From Verrucomicrobia subdivision 3 bacterium UBA693 (GTDB lineage Bacteria > Verrucomicrobiota > Verrucomicrobiia > Limisphaerales > UBA8199), in NCBI GenBank assembly GCA_002298785.1, contig DBMR01000016.1:1-19427 (forward strand): a stretch of 19,427 nucleotides of DNA, given 5' to 3'. A program made the position numbers and the translations under genes. The notes below the pieces were generated by a model. That model saw only the letters and a program-made list of their open reading frames with translations, was not told the DNA's origin and searched no databases. This document shows, in pieces, positions 7,580-16,283 of the stretch (positions are counted from its first letter, which is position 1; every line of letters starts with the position of its first letter).

Positions 7580-10500
7580 ATGAATCCGTCCATCGGACCT
7601 CCGGAGACGATATTGTTGAAAGCGCTGCTCTGGGCGTTTTTTGGCGGAGGAGTGCTGGCCACGGCCATCACCTACTTTGTGAACAGGGGCAGGAAAACCT
7701 CTAACCTGGCCAAGGCGACGTTGTTCCTCGCAGTATTTGGGCTGGCGACCCTTATACCACTTTTCATCGCGATACCAGTCGGCCACAAGGCTCTGAGAGA
7801 AATTCGAAGAAGCGGTGGCGCCTTGCAGGGCCGAGGCCAAGCGTGGTTCGGCTTGCTTTGCGGGTATGGAGCAATTCTGGCGATTACATTTCAGATTTTC
7901 TTGGGTGTGCAGGACGCTAGACGCGAAGAGAATCTGGAAAGCCAGCGTCTGAATCTCGAAACTATCGAGCAGGCAAAGGCGGCTTGGGCTTCTGAGAAGA
8001 ACAAGCTTCCGGGCGATACGCCGAGCGCCGCAGACCTGGCGCCCTTTATGCCCGGAGGGCATTTTCCACCGGCCAACGGCGGCGGCGAAATTTATCAAAT
8101 TAACCCAATCGGCGCCAAACCCACTGTCCTGAGACCGCCACCCAATCCTGAAGCCCTCCACGACCTGCAAAAGCGACTGCTCTGGGCGGGTTTCGGGATC
8201 AGCGTGCTCGCTGCAGCCATTACATATTTCGTGAACAGGGGCAGGCATGCCTCTGCGCTTACCAAGGCGCCCCATCCAGAGACCGCCATACCGCCGGACA
8301 TAAAAGTGAATGAAGCAAGCACAGCCAAGCAGGAGTTACTAGACGTCACAAAAATCATCCCGGAGAAACCCGAGGAGGAAGTTACCCGCGGGTTGGAAAG
8401 CTACCGCACTTTTCAAGACCGGATGGCAAATGAAGTGTCGCCAGCGCAAGCGGAGGCTGTTCAGCGTGCCCTGCGGCGGGGAACACGGGCATTTCTCTTT
8501 ACACTGGTCGCTTTTGCCCTTCTCGGTGCATATAACATCTTTGGGAGCGCGATACTGCGTCTGCATCACCCACTGGCTGCATATGCGTTGCGCAATCTTA
8601 TAGACATCTCCATTTTCACTGCCGTCCTCGTCCTGATAAGCTGCTTTGGCATTCCTATCGCGGGTAGGATTGGCGTTCCACTCTGGCTAGTTCTCATCAG
8701 TTCATTCTATTACGGCGCCCCCACAGTTTATTGGAGCAGAGTGTCCCAATCGGCGGAAGAGTTGCTTCCCATGCTCGGCACGTTTTTCCTGCTGGGTTGG
8801 TTGATGGACTTCGGCGCCACGGCTGATGCTTTTAGAAAAAAGCGATTCATAAGAAAAGTGTGCTTGTGTTTTCTGGCGTGCATTTTGTGGCAGATTAATA
8901 GTTGGCGGGGGGAGGATTCCGGTCGCTTGTGGTATGAACAATTACTGGTGATGCCGCACCCTCTGATTCTTTTCATTTGGGCCTGGGTAGCGGTTCCCTT
9001 TATAGAACATCGAAAGCACTCTGACCCGGATCATGTGTCTCTTTACAAAGCAGCCGCTTCGAGGTGGGTACGCCTCTTCTTGGGGCGCGTGCTGGCGATC
9101 GGGATTGCAGCTTTTCCCTTTTTCCTTTTTCTAAATTGCCTGGGCCTGGAGGAGCGAATGGGGTTGGCCACCAGAGGCGAGGTGGTGGAAACACGAACCC
9201 CTGCCGGCGTCATGATGTGGGTGTGGAAAAGCCAAGGACGCTTGTTGCGCCCGGATGACTTCGAAAAGGAGAAGATTTACGGACTTTCACGAGCCAGAGG
9301 GCAGCCTTCCGAATTGAAGCGTATTGCTGAACTGAGCAACGTCCTTGTAGCCCAACCAACCAACACTATTGCGTTTGAGCAGCTAGCTCTGGAGCTCCAA
9401 CCATTTCGCATTAGGAACGATCAAGAGTTTGCCCAGCTTTGTAATACTACCAATGAGCTGTTCATCATGATGTTGGAAAAGACCAGAATGGGGCCGAACA
9501 AGGCGAACCCCCAAGGACGTTACTTTTGTGGCGTAAACGATGGCGATATTGTGTGGACAGCGTCTGACGGCATCAATCCACTGCTCGAAGCCCTTGACTC
9601 CCAAAAATGGGCTTTGTTCGTGGTTGGTTTATTGGGATTTGGCTTGCTCTGGCGGCGAGGCGGCGATTCTGGTCTGGGCCTCGCAATAAGCCTTTGGCTC
9701 ATGGCCACCACCATCAGTTCCCTTTCACTAGCAAGTGGTTGTATCATCCCGTGGTGGAAGCACTTTTTGTGGGCGAAGGCCATGACCTCGCCCATCGGCA
9801 GCCTGGCCCTCTTCCTGGCTGGTTTCTTGGAAGCTTTTACGTCATCCATTGGCTGGCTACACGCTGAGGGATTTGTGCTCAGCGCGTTATGGGTGACTGT
9901 CTGTTGGCCTTCATCTCCCCCCCGCTATTTAGGAGTATGGGGCCTGCGCATCCTCTGGCTTTTGAAGGTGCTTTTGGTTGCGTTCGCTTTTGGTGGCATA
10001 AGGGAAATTGTTCAAGGCACAGGCGATTGGCACTCAGATTATCTGTTCGGACCTGTGGCTCCGGTCACGCATGCGTGGGCGACAGGTATCAGCACCGTGC
10101 TTTTTCTTTTTGGAGGCAAGCTGGTCCGTGCCTTTGTGGGCAGAAAAAGAGCACTGCTTCCCTTGGGGAAAGTTCATGTACTCTCCTTTATCTCATTTCA
10201 GGCTTGGACGATCACGTCCAGCCTTGGGCTTAAACCTTGGTCTTCTCCAATCACTCAGATTTGGATGCACCGACTTACATGGGTCTGCTTCCTTTTGTTT
10301 GTTTTGCTGGCTATCTTCACAGTCGTTCGCACGGGCTTTCTGCATGTTTGTAGCGGCGAGGACATGAGCAAACTTGTGGTTTTGGGTGCTGCTCCTTTGG
10401 TGTTCACGCACCTGGAATTATGGACGCATCATGCCTTGCTGGACACGGCTTGGTTTTCAGAACTTGGCGTCACAGTCCTCAGCGGATTGATCACAATTGC

Positions 10501-11029
10501 CATTGTGGCACCCGCCCACAGAGTCTTTGAACACCTCTTTCTTTTTATGTCCGTGCCTCGATTACACAGAATTCAGAAGGATGTTGAGCATGCGATCGAG
10601 ACCATTGTTGAGGCCGAGCACGATGCTGAGAAGTGTGAGGAAATCGCCCGGTTGTTCCGCGACTGGGGTATTCATGAATACGCTCTTTTCTCCAGGACAC
10701 CCAAGGGGTTTCAACCGACCATATCCAAGCTCAACTGGCCCGTTCCTGATCAAGTTGCCGTAAGCGGACACCTCCGGACGTTTTTAGGCAGAAAGAGAAA
10801 GTTCATTCATCTCCGAGAAGTTCCGCATGAGTGGGCGGCATTTTTTTACCAGTTTGAATTATATCGCATAGAAAGAGCGACCAAGTGCGAATACCTGTTA
10901 CCGATTTGCCTCGGCAATAGTGTCAGGGGATTGCTCCTCTTACCAGAGGGGAAGGGACAACAATCGATAAGCAAAGACCCCTGGGCATCGGAGATTAGCA
11001 ACCTGGGGGCAGCAGTTGTTCGGACGTGA
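7580..11029 (+). CDS. Giant polytopic membrane protein with duplicated N-terminal module and possible GAF-like C terminus
   Basis: 1149 aa with roughly twenty hydrophobic segments; I recognise no characterised family over its whole length. Residues about 44-110 look like a DUF4190-type two-helix unit (AVFGLATLIPLFIAIPVGHKAL, then AWFGLLCGYGAILAITF). Residues 112-184 resemble the soluble tail of a type II pseudopilin: IEQAKAAWA, PGDTPSAADLAPFM, GGEIYQINPIGAKPTVL. This unit is flanked by two copies of one membrane segment, 'LLWA-FG..VLA.AITYFVNRGR', at 16-38 and 200-222. A polytopic core follows, interrupted by a soluble stretch (about 525-673). The C-terminal part (about 995-1149) is soluble and mixed alpha/beta, possibly GAF-like, which is a weak guess. 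The start follows the LamG stop by 8 nt with no clear ribosome site, so translational coupling is possible. A sensor or envelope assembly role would be speculation. Confidence 0.7.
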   Translation: MNPSIGPPETILLKALLWAFFGGGVLATAITYFVNRGRKTSNLAKATLFLAVFGLATLIPLFIAIPVGHKALREIRRSGGALQGRGQAWFGLLCGYGAILAITFQIFLGVQDARREENLESQRLNLETIEQAKAAWASEKNKLPGDTPSAADLAPFMPGGHFPPANGGGEIYQINPIGAKPTVLRPPPNPEALHDLQKRLLWAGFGISVLAAAITYFVNRGRHASALTKAPHPETAIPPDIKVNEASTAKQELLDVTKIIPEKPEEEVTRGLESYRTFQDRMANEVSPAQAEAVQRALRRGTRAFLFTLVAFALLGAYNIFGSAILRLHHPLAAYALRNLIDISIFTAVLVLISCFGIPIAGRIGVPLWLVLISSFYYGAPTVYWSRVSQSAEELLPMLGTFFLLGWLMDFGATADAFRKKRFIRKVCLCFLACILWQINSWRGEDSGRLWYEQLLVMPHPLILFIWAWVAVPFIEHRKHSDPDHVSLYKAAASRWVRLFLGRVLAIGIAAFPFFLFLNCLGLEERMGLATRGEVVETRTPAGVMMWVWKSQGRLLRPDDFEKEKIYGLSRARGQPSELKRIAELSNVLVAQPTNTIAFEQLALELQPFRIRNDQEFAQLCNTTNELFIMMLEKTRMGPNKANPQGRYFCGVNDGDIVWTASDGINPLLEALDSQKWALFVVGLLGFGLLWRRGGDSGLGLAISLWLMATTISSLSLASGCIIPWWKHFLWAKAMTSPIGSLALFLAGFLEAFTSSIGWLHAEGFVLSALWVTVCWPSSPPRYLGVWGLRILWLLKVLLVAFAFGGIREIVQGTGDWHSDYLFGPVAPVTHAWATGISTVLFLFGGKLVRAFVGRKRALLPLGKVHVLSFISFQAWTITSSLGLKPWSSPITQIWMHRLTWVCFLLFVLLAIFTVVRTGFLHVCSGEDMSKLVVLGAAPLVFTHLELWTHHALLDTAWFSELGVTVLSGLITIAIVAPAHRVFEHLFLFMSVPRLHRIQKDVEHAIETIVEAEHDAEKCEEIARLFRDWGIHEYALFSRTPKGFQPTISKLNWPVPDQVAVSGHLRTFLGRKRKFIHLREVPHEWAAFFYQFELYRIERATKCEYLLPICLGNSVRGLLLLPEGKGQQSISKDPWASEISNLGAAVVRT
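7625..7693 (+). repeat. Copy 1 of intragenic duplication (membrane segment)
   Basis: Encodes residues 16-38 of the 1149-aa protein. It ends in the 15-mer GTGAACAGGGGCAGG (7679-7693), which is repeated exactly in copy 2. Most other codons differ while the protein stays alike, indicating an old duplication under protein-level selection. Confidence 0.75.
8177..8245 (+). repeat. Copy 2 of intragenic duplication (membrane segment)
   Basis: Encodes residues 200-222 of the same protein, 552 nt (184 codons) after copy 1 and in the same frame. The shared 15-mer GTGAACAGGGGCAGG is at 8231-8245. Together the two copies frame the DUF4190-like and pseudopilin-like section. Confidence 0.75.
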
Positions 11030-11267
11030 TCTCCCACAGCTCACTCATAGTGGAGGCAATAAGCGTAGAGATAGCAGGAAGACCGTTGCACGGGTGGCTA
11101 CCTCTTGATCATCCCATGCTGGTTTCCACAGCTGGAAATCGCAGCCAAAGCGCCCTTACAAGAGCGGACTTCTGCCGCACACCAGACCAATTCAACCTCT
11201 CAGCCGGCTTTTCGCGCTATTTCTTCCGGGACTGCAGCGATTAAATACTCTGCGATCAACATTTGAT

Positions 11268-11296
11268 TTGCCAAGCTTCTGGAAAAGGTGTCTAAC
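11268..11296 (+). promoter_or_regulatory. Candidate promoter of the cas operon
   Basis: TTGCCA (11268-11273, 5 of 6 to TTGACA) is followed after exactly 17 nt by TCTAAC (11291-11296, 4 of 6 to TATAAT). It lies in the 384-nt interval between the membrane-protein gene and cas3. The expected start site near 11303 gives a 5'UTR of about 110 nt and places the far-upstream ATG at 11288 outside the transcript. The rest of that interval holds no supported gene. Confidence 0.5.
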
Positions 11297-11311
11297 ACGG
11301 GTGGTTGTTTG

Positions 11312-11333
11312 CGCTGCGTTATCGGGCGCAGCG
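11312..11333 (+). other. Perfect inverted repeat in the cas3 5'UTR
   Basis: CGCTGCG (11312-11318) and CGCAGCG (11327-11333) form a 7-bp inverted repeat with an 8-nt loop, just after the predicted transcription start and 80 nt before the chosen cas3 start. It could be an operator for a dimeric repressor or an RNA hairpin. No T-run follows, so it is not an intrinsic terminator. Confidence 0.45.
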
Positions 11334-11413
11334 TTGACTCGTGCTCAGTGTCAGGAGAATCCGAGGGTCCCCGGTGGCTATCTCGCCCTCGCCGTGTCGC
11401 CATGATAGGCAAA

Positions 11414-13840
11414 ATGAACTTTCGGGACTTTTTCAAAGCGGCCGCCGGCCACGACCGGGGGCCGTTTGAATACCAAGAGCGCCTCGCTAGCGGGGGTGCC
11501 GGGTGCGAATCACGACTGATCAGCATCCCGACCGGTTTGGGAAAAACCGCCGCGGTAATTCTTGCCTGGCTCTGGAACCGCGTGGCTCTAAGCCGGCCCG
11601 ATTGGCCGCGCCGAATGGTCTATTGCCTGCCAATGCGGACGCTGGTGGAGCAGACCGAAGGTGAGGTCAAGAAGTGGCTGGTGAACCTGCTTGGCAAGGC
11701 GGATGAACTCGGTTTGAGCTTGGAGTCAAAGCAAGAGTTGAAGTGGCTGGTAGAACATTGCCCCGTCGTTCTGATGGGTGGCGAAGAACCTGACGCAGGC
11801 AAAGCGGAATGGGACCTCTACCCCGAAAAGCCCTGCATCCTGATCGGAACGCAGGACATGTTGCTTTCCCGGGCACTCAACCGCGGCTATGGCATGAGCC
11901 GCTACCGCTGGCCGATGCACTTCGGCTTGCTGAATACCGACGCGCTCTGGGTGATGGATGAAACCCAGTTAATGGGCGTAGGGGTAGAAACCAGCGCCCA
12001 ACTCGACGGCTTCCGCAATTCTCCAACAGCTAAGAACACCTTCACCTGGTGGATGAGCGCGACAATCGATAAGGCACAGCTTGCCACAGTGGACCACCCC
12101 GGCCCAGCAGAAGCATGGCCCTGCCTCAAGCTCAGCGCGGCGGACTTAGCGATGCCGACGCTTCGCACGCGAATGGAGGCCAATAAGCCGCTGGCCAGGA
12201 TTCCTATTACATTGGAGTCCGCGTCCAAGAGTGATTACGCCAAAACGCTTGCAAACTTTATCGCGGAGAAGCATCGGAGCGGCACGTTGACCTTGGTCGT
12301 TCTCAATCGCGTCCTCCGCGCCCAGCAGGTTTATGGACAAATGCTCAAAGCAGGGATCCCTGGGAGTGATCTTGCTCTGATTCACTCCCGGTATCGTCAA
12401 GGTGACCGACGAAAGCACGAGGACCTTTTGCGAAAAGAGGGCAACCGGATTGTCGTAGCCACTCAGGCAATTGAAGCAGGAATTGATATTTCGGCATGCA
12501 CCTTGATTACCGAACTGGCTCCATGGGCATCTCTCGTTCAAAGGTTCGGCCGGTGCAACCGCCGCGGCGAGTTCACGAGCCAGGCGCAAGTTTTTTGGAT
12601 CGACGTAAAGGCCAAAGACGATCAGGACGAACTAGCACTCCCTTACCGTTCCGCCGAATTGGATGCTTCGCGGCAAACGATGACCAATCTTCAAGAGGTG
12701 AGCCCCCGAAGACTCGAACAGATTTCCGTTCCCGCTGAACCAGTGATCCGCCCTGTGGTGCGTCGCAAAGACCTCCTCGACTTGTTCGATACGACAAGCG
12801 ACCTGTGCGGCAACGACCTCGACGTTTCCCGCTACATTCGTGACGGTGAGGATAGTGATGTCCAGGTGTTTTGGCGCGACTTAAAGGGTGAGGAACCTGC
12901 GGCTGAGCAGGCCCAACCTGCGCGGGACGAACTGTGCCGGGTAGCGGTAGGGCAATTCCGACGATTCCTCGGCCTGAAATCCAAACCGGCGGCTTACGTC
13001 TGGAATCCGTTGGATGAAGCATGGCAGAGGACAACCCGGATTCGAGCGGGAGCCGTGTATCTTTCGGACACGGAAACCGGGGGCTACTCGGTGGAGTTGG
13101 GCTGGACGGGTGACCCAGGCGACAGACCAACAGCGCTTGCGGCGGTCTCTGGCGACAACGATGGTTTCGGCCGCAACGAACAGACTTTCATCGGAAAGTG
13201 GGTAACGTTGGAGACGCACACGTCTGACGTGATGCGGGAAATAGCTGGCATAACTACCGCTCTGGGATTGGATAGGGATCTGGCGAAGGCACTCGGGACA
13301 TCGGCGCTATGGCATGACATTGGCAAGGCCCACCCGGTATTTCACGAGGCGCTCATGAACGGGGGGCCAGCGCCACGGCCGGACACACTCTGGGCGAAGT
13401 CAGAAAGACTCGGTGGCAGACCGAAGCGACTGGGTTTCCGGCATGAACTGGCTTCGGCGCTGGCGTGGTTGGCGGCAGGTCCCGAAAACGAGCCAAATCG
13501 CGACCTTGTTGCCTACCTCATCGCCGCCCACCATGGCAAAGTTCGACTCTCGATCCGATCGCTGCCGGATGAAGCTCGCCCCGGCAATAATCCTGGCTGT
13601 CTTTTTGCGCGGGGCGTTTGGGATGGTGATGAGCTTCCTCCTATGAGCCTCAACGGTCATCAATTTGAACGTATCAAGCTGAACCTGGCCGTGATGCGCA
13701 TGGGCGATAGCGAAGGCGGCCCCTCGTGGCTTACCCGCATGATGGCCCTCCGCGATGAGATAGGTCCCGCCCGGCTCGCGTTTCTTGAGGCCCTGCTGCG
13801 TGCTGCAGACGCACGCGCTTCGAGGGCGGAAGCGACCTAA
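11414..13840 (+). CDS. cas3: Type I-G (I-U) Cas3 helicase-nuclease with C-terminal HD domain
   Basis: The interference enzyme: an SF2 helicase that loads on R-looped target DNA and an HD nuclease that cuts it. Numbering from the ATG at 11414 (808 aa): motif I PTGLGKT (39-45), motif II DETQ (182-185, a DEAD-box variant), motif III SAT (215-217), motif VI QRFGRCNRRG (376-385). HD-domain residues follow the helicase: H602, HD at 634-635, H677 and HH at 706-707. Helicase-then-HD order is typical of the I-U/I-G Cas3 (GSU0051 type) and opposite to most Cas3 proteins. The frame stays open to an ATG at 11288, but MNFRDFFKAAAGH matches the family N terminus and the predicted transcript starts after 11288; ATG 11402 is another choice. 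All motifs look intact. The stop lies 6 nt before csx17. Confidence 0.93.
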   Translation: MNFRDFFKAAAGHDRGPFEYQERLASGGAGCESRLISIPTGLGKTAAVILAWLWNRVALSRPDWPRRMVYCLPMRTLVEQTEGEVKKWLVNLLGKADELGLSLESKQELKWLVEHCPVVLMGGEEPDAGKAEWDLYPEKPCILIGTQDMLLSRALNRGYGMSRYRWPMHFGLLNTDALWVMDETQLMGVGVETSAQLDGFRNSPTAKNTFTWWMSATIDKAQLATVDHPGPAEAWPCLKLSAADLAMPTLRTRMEANKPLARIPITLESASKSDYAKTLANFIAEKHRSGTLTLVVLNRVLRAQQVYGQMLKAGIPGSDLALIHSRYRQGDRRKHEDLLRKEGNRIVVATQAIEAGIDISACTLITELAPWASLVQRFGRCNRRGEFTSQAQVFWIDVKAKDDQDELALPYRSAELDASRQTMTNLQEVSPRRLEQISVPAEPVIRPVVRRKDLLDLFDTTSDLCGNDLDVSRYIRDGEDSDVQVFWRDLKGEEPAAEQAQPARDELCRVAVGQFRRFLGLKSKPAAYVWNPLDEAWQRTTRIRAGAVYLSDTETGGYSVELGWTGDPGDRPTALAAVSGDNDGFGRNEQTFIGKWVTLETHTSDVMREIAGITTALGLDRDLAKALGTSALWHDIGKAHPVFHEALMNGGPAPRPDTLWAKSERLGGRPKRLGFRHELASALAWLAAGPENEPNRDLVAYLIAAHHGKVRLSIRSLPDEARPGNNPGCLFARGVWDGDELPPMSLNGHQFERIKLNLAVMRMGDSEGGPSWLTRMMALRDEIGPARLAFLEALLRAADARASRAEAT

Positions 13841-13846
13841 AAAGTC

Positions 13847-16267
13847 ATGAACCCATTTTCTACGCTAAAGATGACCGGTTGCACGTCCGCGCCGCTGGCG
13901 CACTACCTCAAGGCATTGGGCATGTTTCGGCTGGTCACGGAACAAGCCGACAAAAGCGCCAGGGGTTTCTGGGGAAACGGGTGCTTTCACCTCACGACCA
14001 TTCTCAACTCGGAGGACTTGGTCTCGTTCTTCCTCCGAGGGTATCGCCCGTCGCCATTGGTGGCTCCTTGGAACGGAGGCAGCGGGTTCTACGAGGGAGA
14101 TGAGCAAACCGGCCTCCACGCCATTCTCGGAACGAGCGAGGAACGGTTTGCGATTTACCGCGAGGTGATCAACACGGTTCGTAAGTGGCCGGAACTCGGT
14201 CCTTCGAATCGGTCTTTGGGCGACCTGCGCGAAGAAGTTGCCCAGGAAGCGCCTCGGTTGAAGGGCAAGGCAGCGGACGATCTCCGAAAGCTGGTGGTGG
14301 ATTGTGACAAGGCCCTTGCTGCCTACGCGATTTACGGAAACCGTGACCAAATCTTAGAGGGAAGCCCAGAAGCGATCGAGTCCCATAAGACGAGCGGCAA
14401 GAGCTTGACCCGGGAAGAGAAAACGCGCAACGAAAGCCTGAATGAAGTCCTGCGCGTCGCGAAGAAACTGCGCACGCTTGTCAAGAAGCTCCACCGTTCT
14501 GCTGGTAAGGAAACATTGGTGCTCTTGGCTCGCTCCCGGCTGCCTGATGCCGCCGTGGACTGCTTGGATGCGATGGTCCCGATGCTCTCGGATGGATCGC
14601 TGGGCTTCCCACCCCTGTTTGGCGCCGGTGGGGCAGAAGGGCGCTTCGATTACACGACAGCCTTCATGGGGCATCTGGCCGGCATGCTCATCCACCCCCC
14701 TGTCGGGTGCGACCCGGCTTCACTGCTTCGTCACAGCTTGTTTGGTGAGTTTGCGACGGACTTCCAAAATTCTGCGGTCGGCCAGCATGATCCGGGTCGC
14801 GCAGGCGGGTTCAACCAGGGGCCTGAGATCGAGACCAAGCGGGTTCCGATGAATCCCTGGAATTTTATCTTCTGCATGGAAGGCTGCATCGTCTGGGCTT
14901 CAGGCGCGGGTAAACGGCTCGGAGCAGAATCAAACTCCATCCTATCCAGTCCGTTCACAGTTCAGGCACGGGCGACAGGCTACGGGTCTGCCTCCGCGCA
15001 GGACGAAGCCAAAGCCGAAGTCTGGACTCCGCTTTGGGCCGCGCCGGCCAGCTATTCGGAGTTGGCTCAAACCTTACGCGAAGGGCGAGCCGAAATCGGT
15101 CATCGACAAGCCCGTCACACGATTGAGTTCGCCGAAGCGGCCTCGGGTTTGGGAGTCGACCGAGGCATAAAGGAATTCGGTCGTTTCTCGCTGTTGAAGC
15201 GGCGCGGCGACAGCTACGTGGCTCTCCCGGTTGGCCTGTTTCCGGTTCAGTATCGAAAAGAGGCGGACTTGGTGCGCGAACTCGACCCGATCCTGCGCAG
15301 GATCGACCAGTTTCTTGCTGCCTTCGGCAAGCAGGGGCCACCGGCACGCTTTGATTCTGCTCGCAGGAACATCGACGAGGCCATGTATCAGCTGCTCCTG
15401 CAGGGTGGTCCTCGGCACGTGAAACGGCTGATAGCCGCTTTGGGGCGCATGGAAATCCTGTTCGCCGAGCGTGAACTGAACCGGAAACCCAAACTAGCCG
15501 CACCCTTGGGCGGTCTCTCTCACAGGTGGATTTTAGCCGCTGACGATGGCTCGCCTGAAGTCCGCTTGGCTGCGGCCTTGGCGGGGGTTGCAGCGTGCGG
15601 TCCTGTTGGACCACTTCGATCTAATTTGGCCCCGGTCGATCCAAGAATGCCTTGGCGCTGGGCCAAGAACGGGCTTTCAGTGGCGTGGTCCGGGCACTCG
15701 TTGCAGGTTCGGCTGGCCGCTGTCTTGCAGCGCCGAATGCTCGATGCGGATCGTCTCAACGCGCCATCAAATCCGCTCAACGGTTACATCCGTCTGCATC
15801 CGCTCGATGCCTTGGGCTTGCTCGGTCAAAAGCTCGACCAAACGGCCCTCGAAGAACTGCTGTTCGGGTTTAGTTGGGTTCGCTGGGATGCTGGCGAGTC
15901 GGCTTCCCGACTCTGCGAAGAGATACAGCAGGCGTGGAGTGACCCCGTGCGCGATGGGACGATCTCCCGTGCGTATGCCCTGCTTAAGCACCTTTTCCTG
16001 CCGGCACCTCTGCGCTTACCCGGCAACACCAAGAGCCTCATCATCTCGCCCGAACGCGAGATCGTCCCACTCCTGTGTGCCAATCGGGTGAGCGAAGCTT
16101 GCGTAGTTGCGCAGCGCCGCCTCATCACCAGCGGTCTCGCCGTGATCCGGTCGGTTTTCCCGGATACTACCGGCGGAACGGCGCTGGCGGCAGCCTTGCT
16201 GGTGCCGGTGTGCAACGTTCACAGCCTTTCACGATTGATTCTCCACAAACAAACGGACAACAACTGA
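13847..16267 (+). CDS. csx17: Type I-G CRISPR protein Csx17 (large Cascade subunit)
   Basis: An 806-aa protein of the Csx17 family (GSU0052 type), regarded as the Cas8-like large subunit of the I-G effector complex; it would help recognise the PAM and recruit Cas3. Seen: the family N terminus, with GCTSAPLAHYLKALGMFRLV (11-30) followed by ARGFWGNGCFHL; FGAGGAEGRFDYTTAF (about 258-273), which resembles the conserved 'GTGGNDGRLDF' stretch; and NPWNFIFCMEG (about 336-346). No nuclease motif was recognised. It starts 6 nt after the cas3 stop without a clear Shine-Dalgarno, so coupled translation is likely, and ends 16 nt before csb1. Length is in the usual range and the frame is intact. The family call rests on N-terminal motifs plus the gene order. 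Confidence 0.9.
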   Translation: MNPFSTLKMTGCTSAPLAHYLKALGMFRLVTEQADKSARGFWGNGCFHLTTILNSEDLVSFFLRGYRPSPLVAPWNGGSGFYEGDEQTGLHAILGTSEERFAIYREVINTVRKWPELGPSNRSLGDLREEVAQEAPRLKGKAADDLRKLVVDCDKALAAYAIYGNRDQILEGSPEAIESHKTSGKSLTREEKTRNESLNEVLRVAKKLRTLVKKLHRSAGKETLVLLARSRLPDAAVDCLDAMVPMLSDGSLGFPPLFGAGGAEGRFDYTTAFMGHLAGMLIHPPVGCDPASLLRHSLFGEFATDFQNSAVGQHDPGRAGGFNQGPEIETKRVPMNPWNFIFCMEGCIVWASGAGKRLGAESNSILSSPFTVQARATGYGSASAQDEAKAEVWTPLWAAPASYSELAQTLREGRAEIGHRQARHTIEFAEAASGLGVDRGIKEFGRFSLLKRRGDSYVALPVGLFPVQYRKEADLVRELDPILRRIDQFLAAFGKQGPPARFDSARRNIDEAMYQLLLQGGPRHVKRLIAALGRMEILFAERELNRKPKLAAPLGGLSHRWILAADDGSPEVRLAAALAGVAACGPVGPLRSNLAPVDPRMPWRWAKNGLSVAWSGHSLQVRLAAVLQRRMLDADRLNAPSNPLNGYIRLHPLDALGLLGQKLDQTALEELLFGFSWVRWDAGESASRLCEEIQQAWSDPVRDGTISRAYALLKHLFLPAPLRLPGNTKSLIISPEREIVPLLCANRVSEACVVAQRRLITSGLAVIRSVFPDTTGGTALAAALLVPVCNVHSLSRLILHKQTDNN

Positions 16268-16283
16268 TCAGCCAGGAACTATT

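Noticed and set aside
11200..11526. Minus-strand frame ending ANQMLIAEYLIAAVPEEIARKAG, considered as a regulator fragment
   Set aside because: Most of it is antisense to cas3, and the short protein-like tail alone is not enough to call a regulator remnant.
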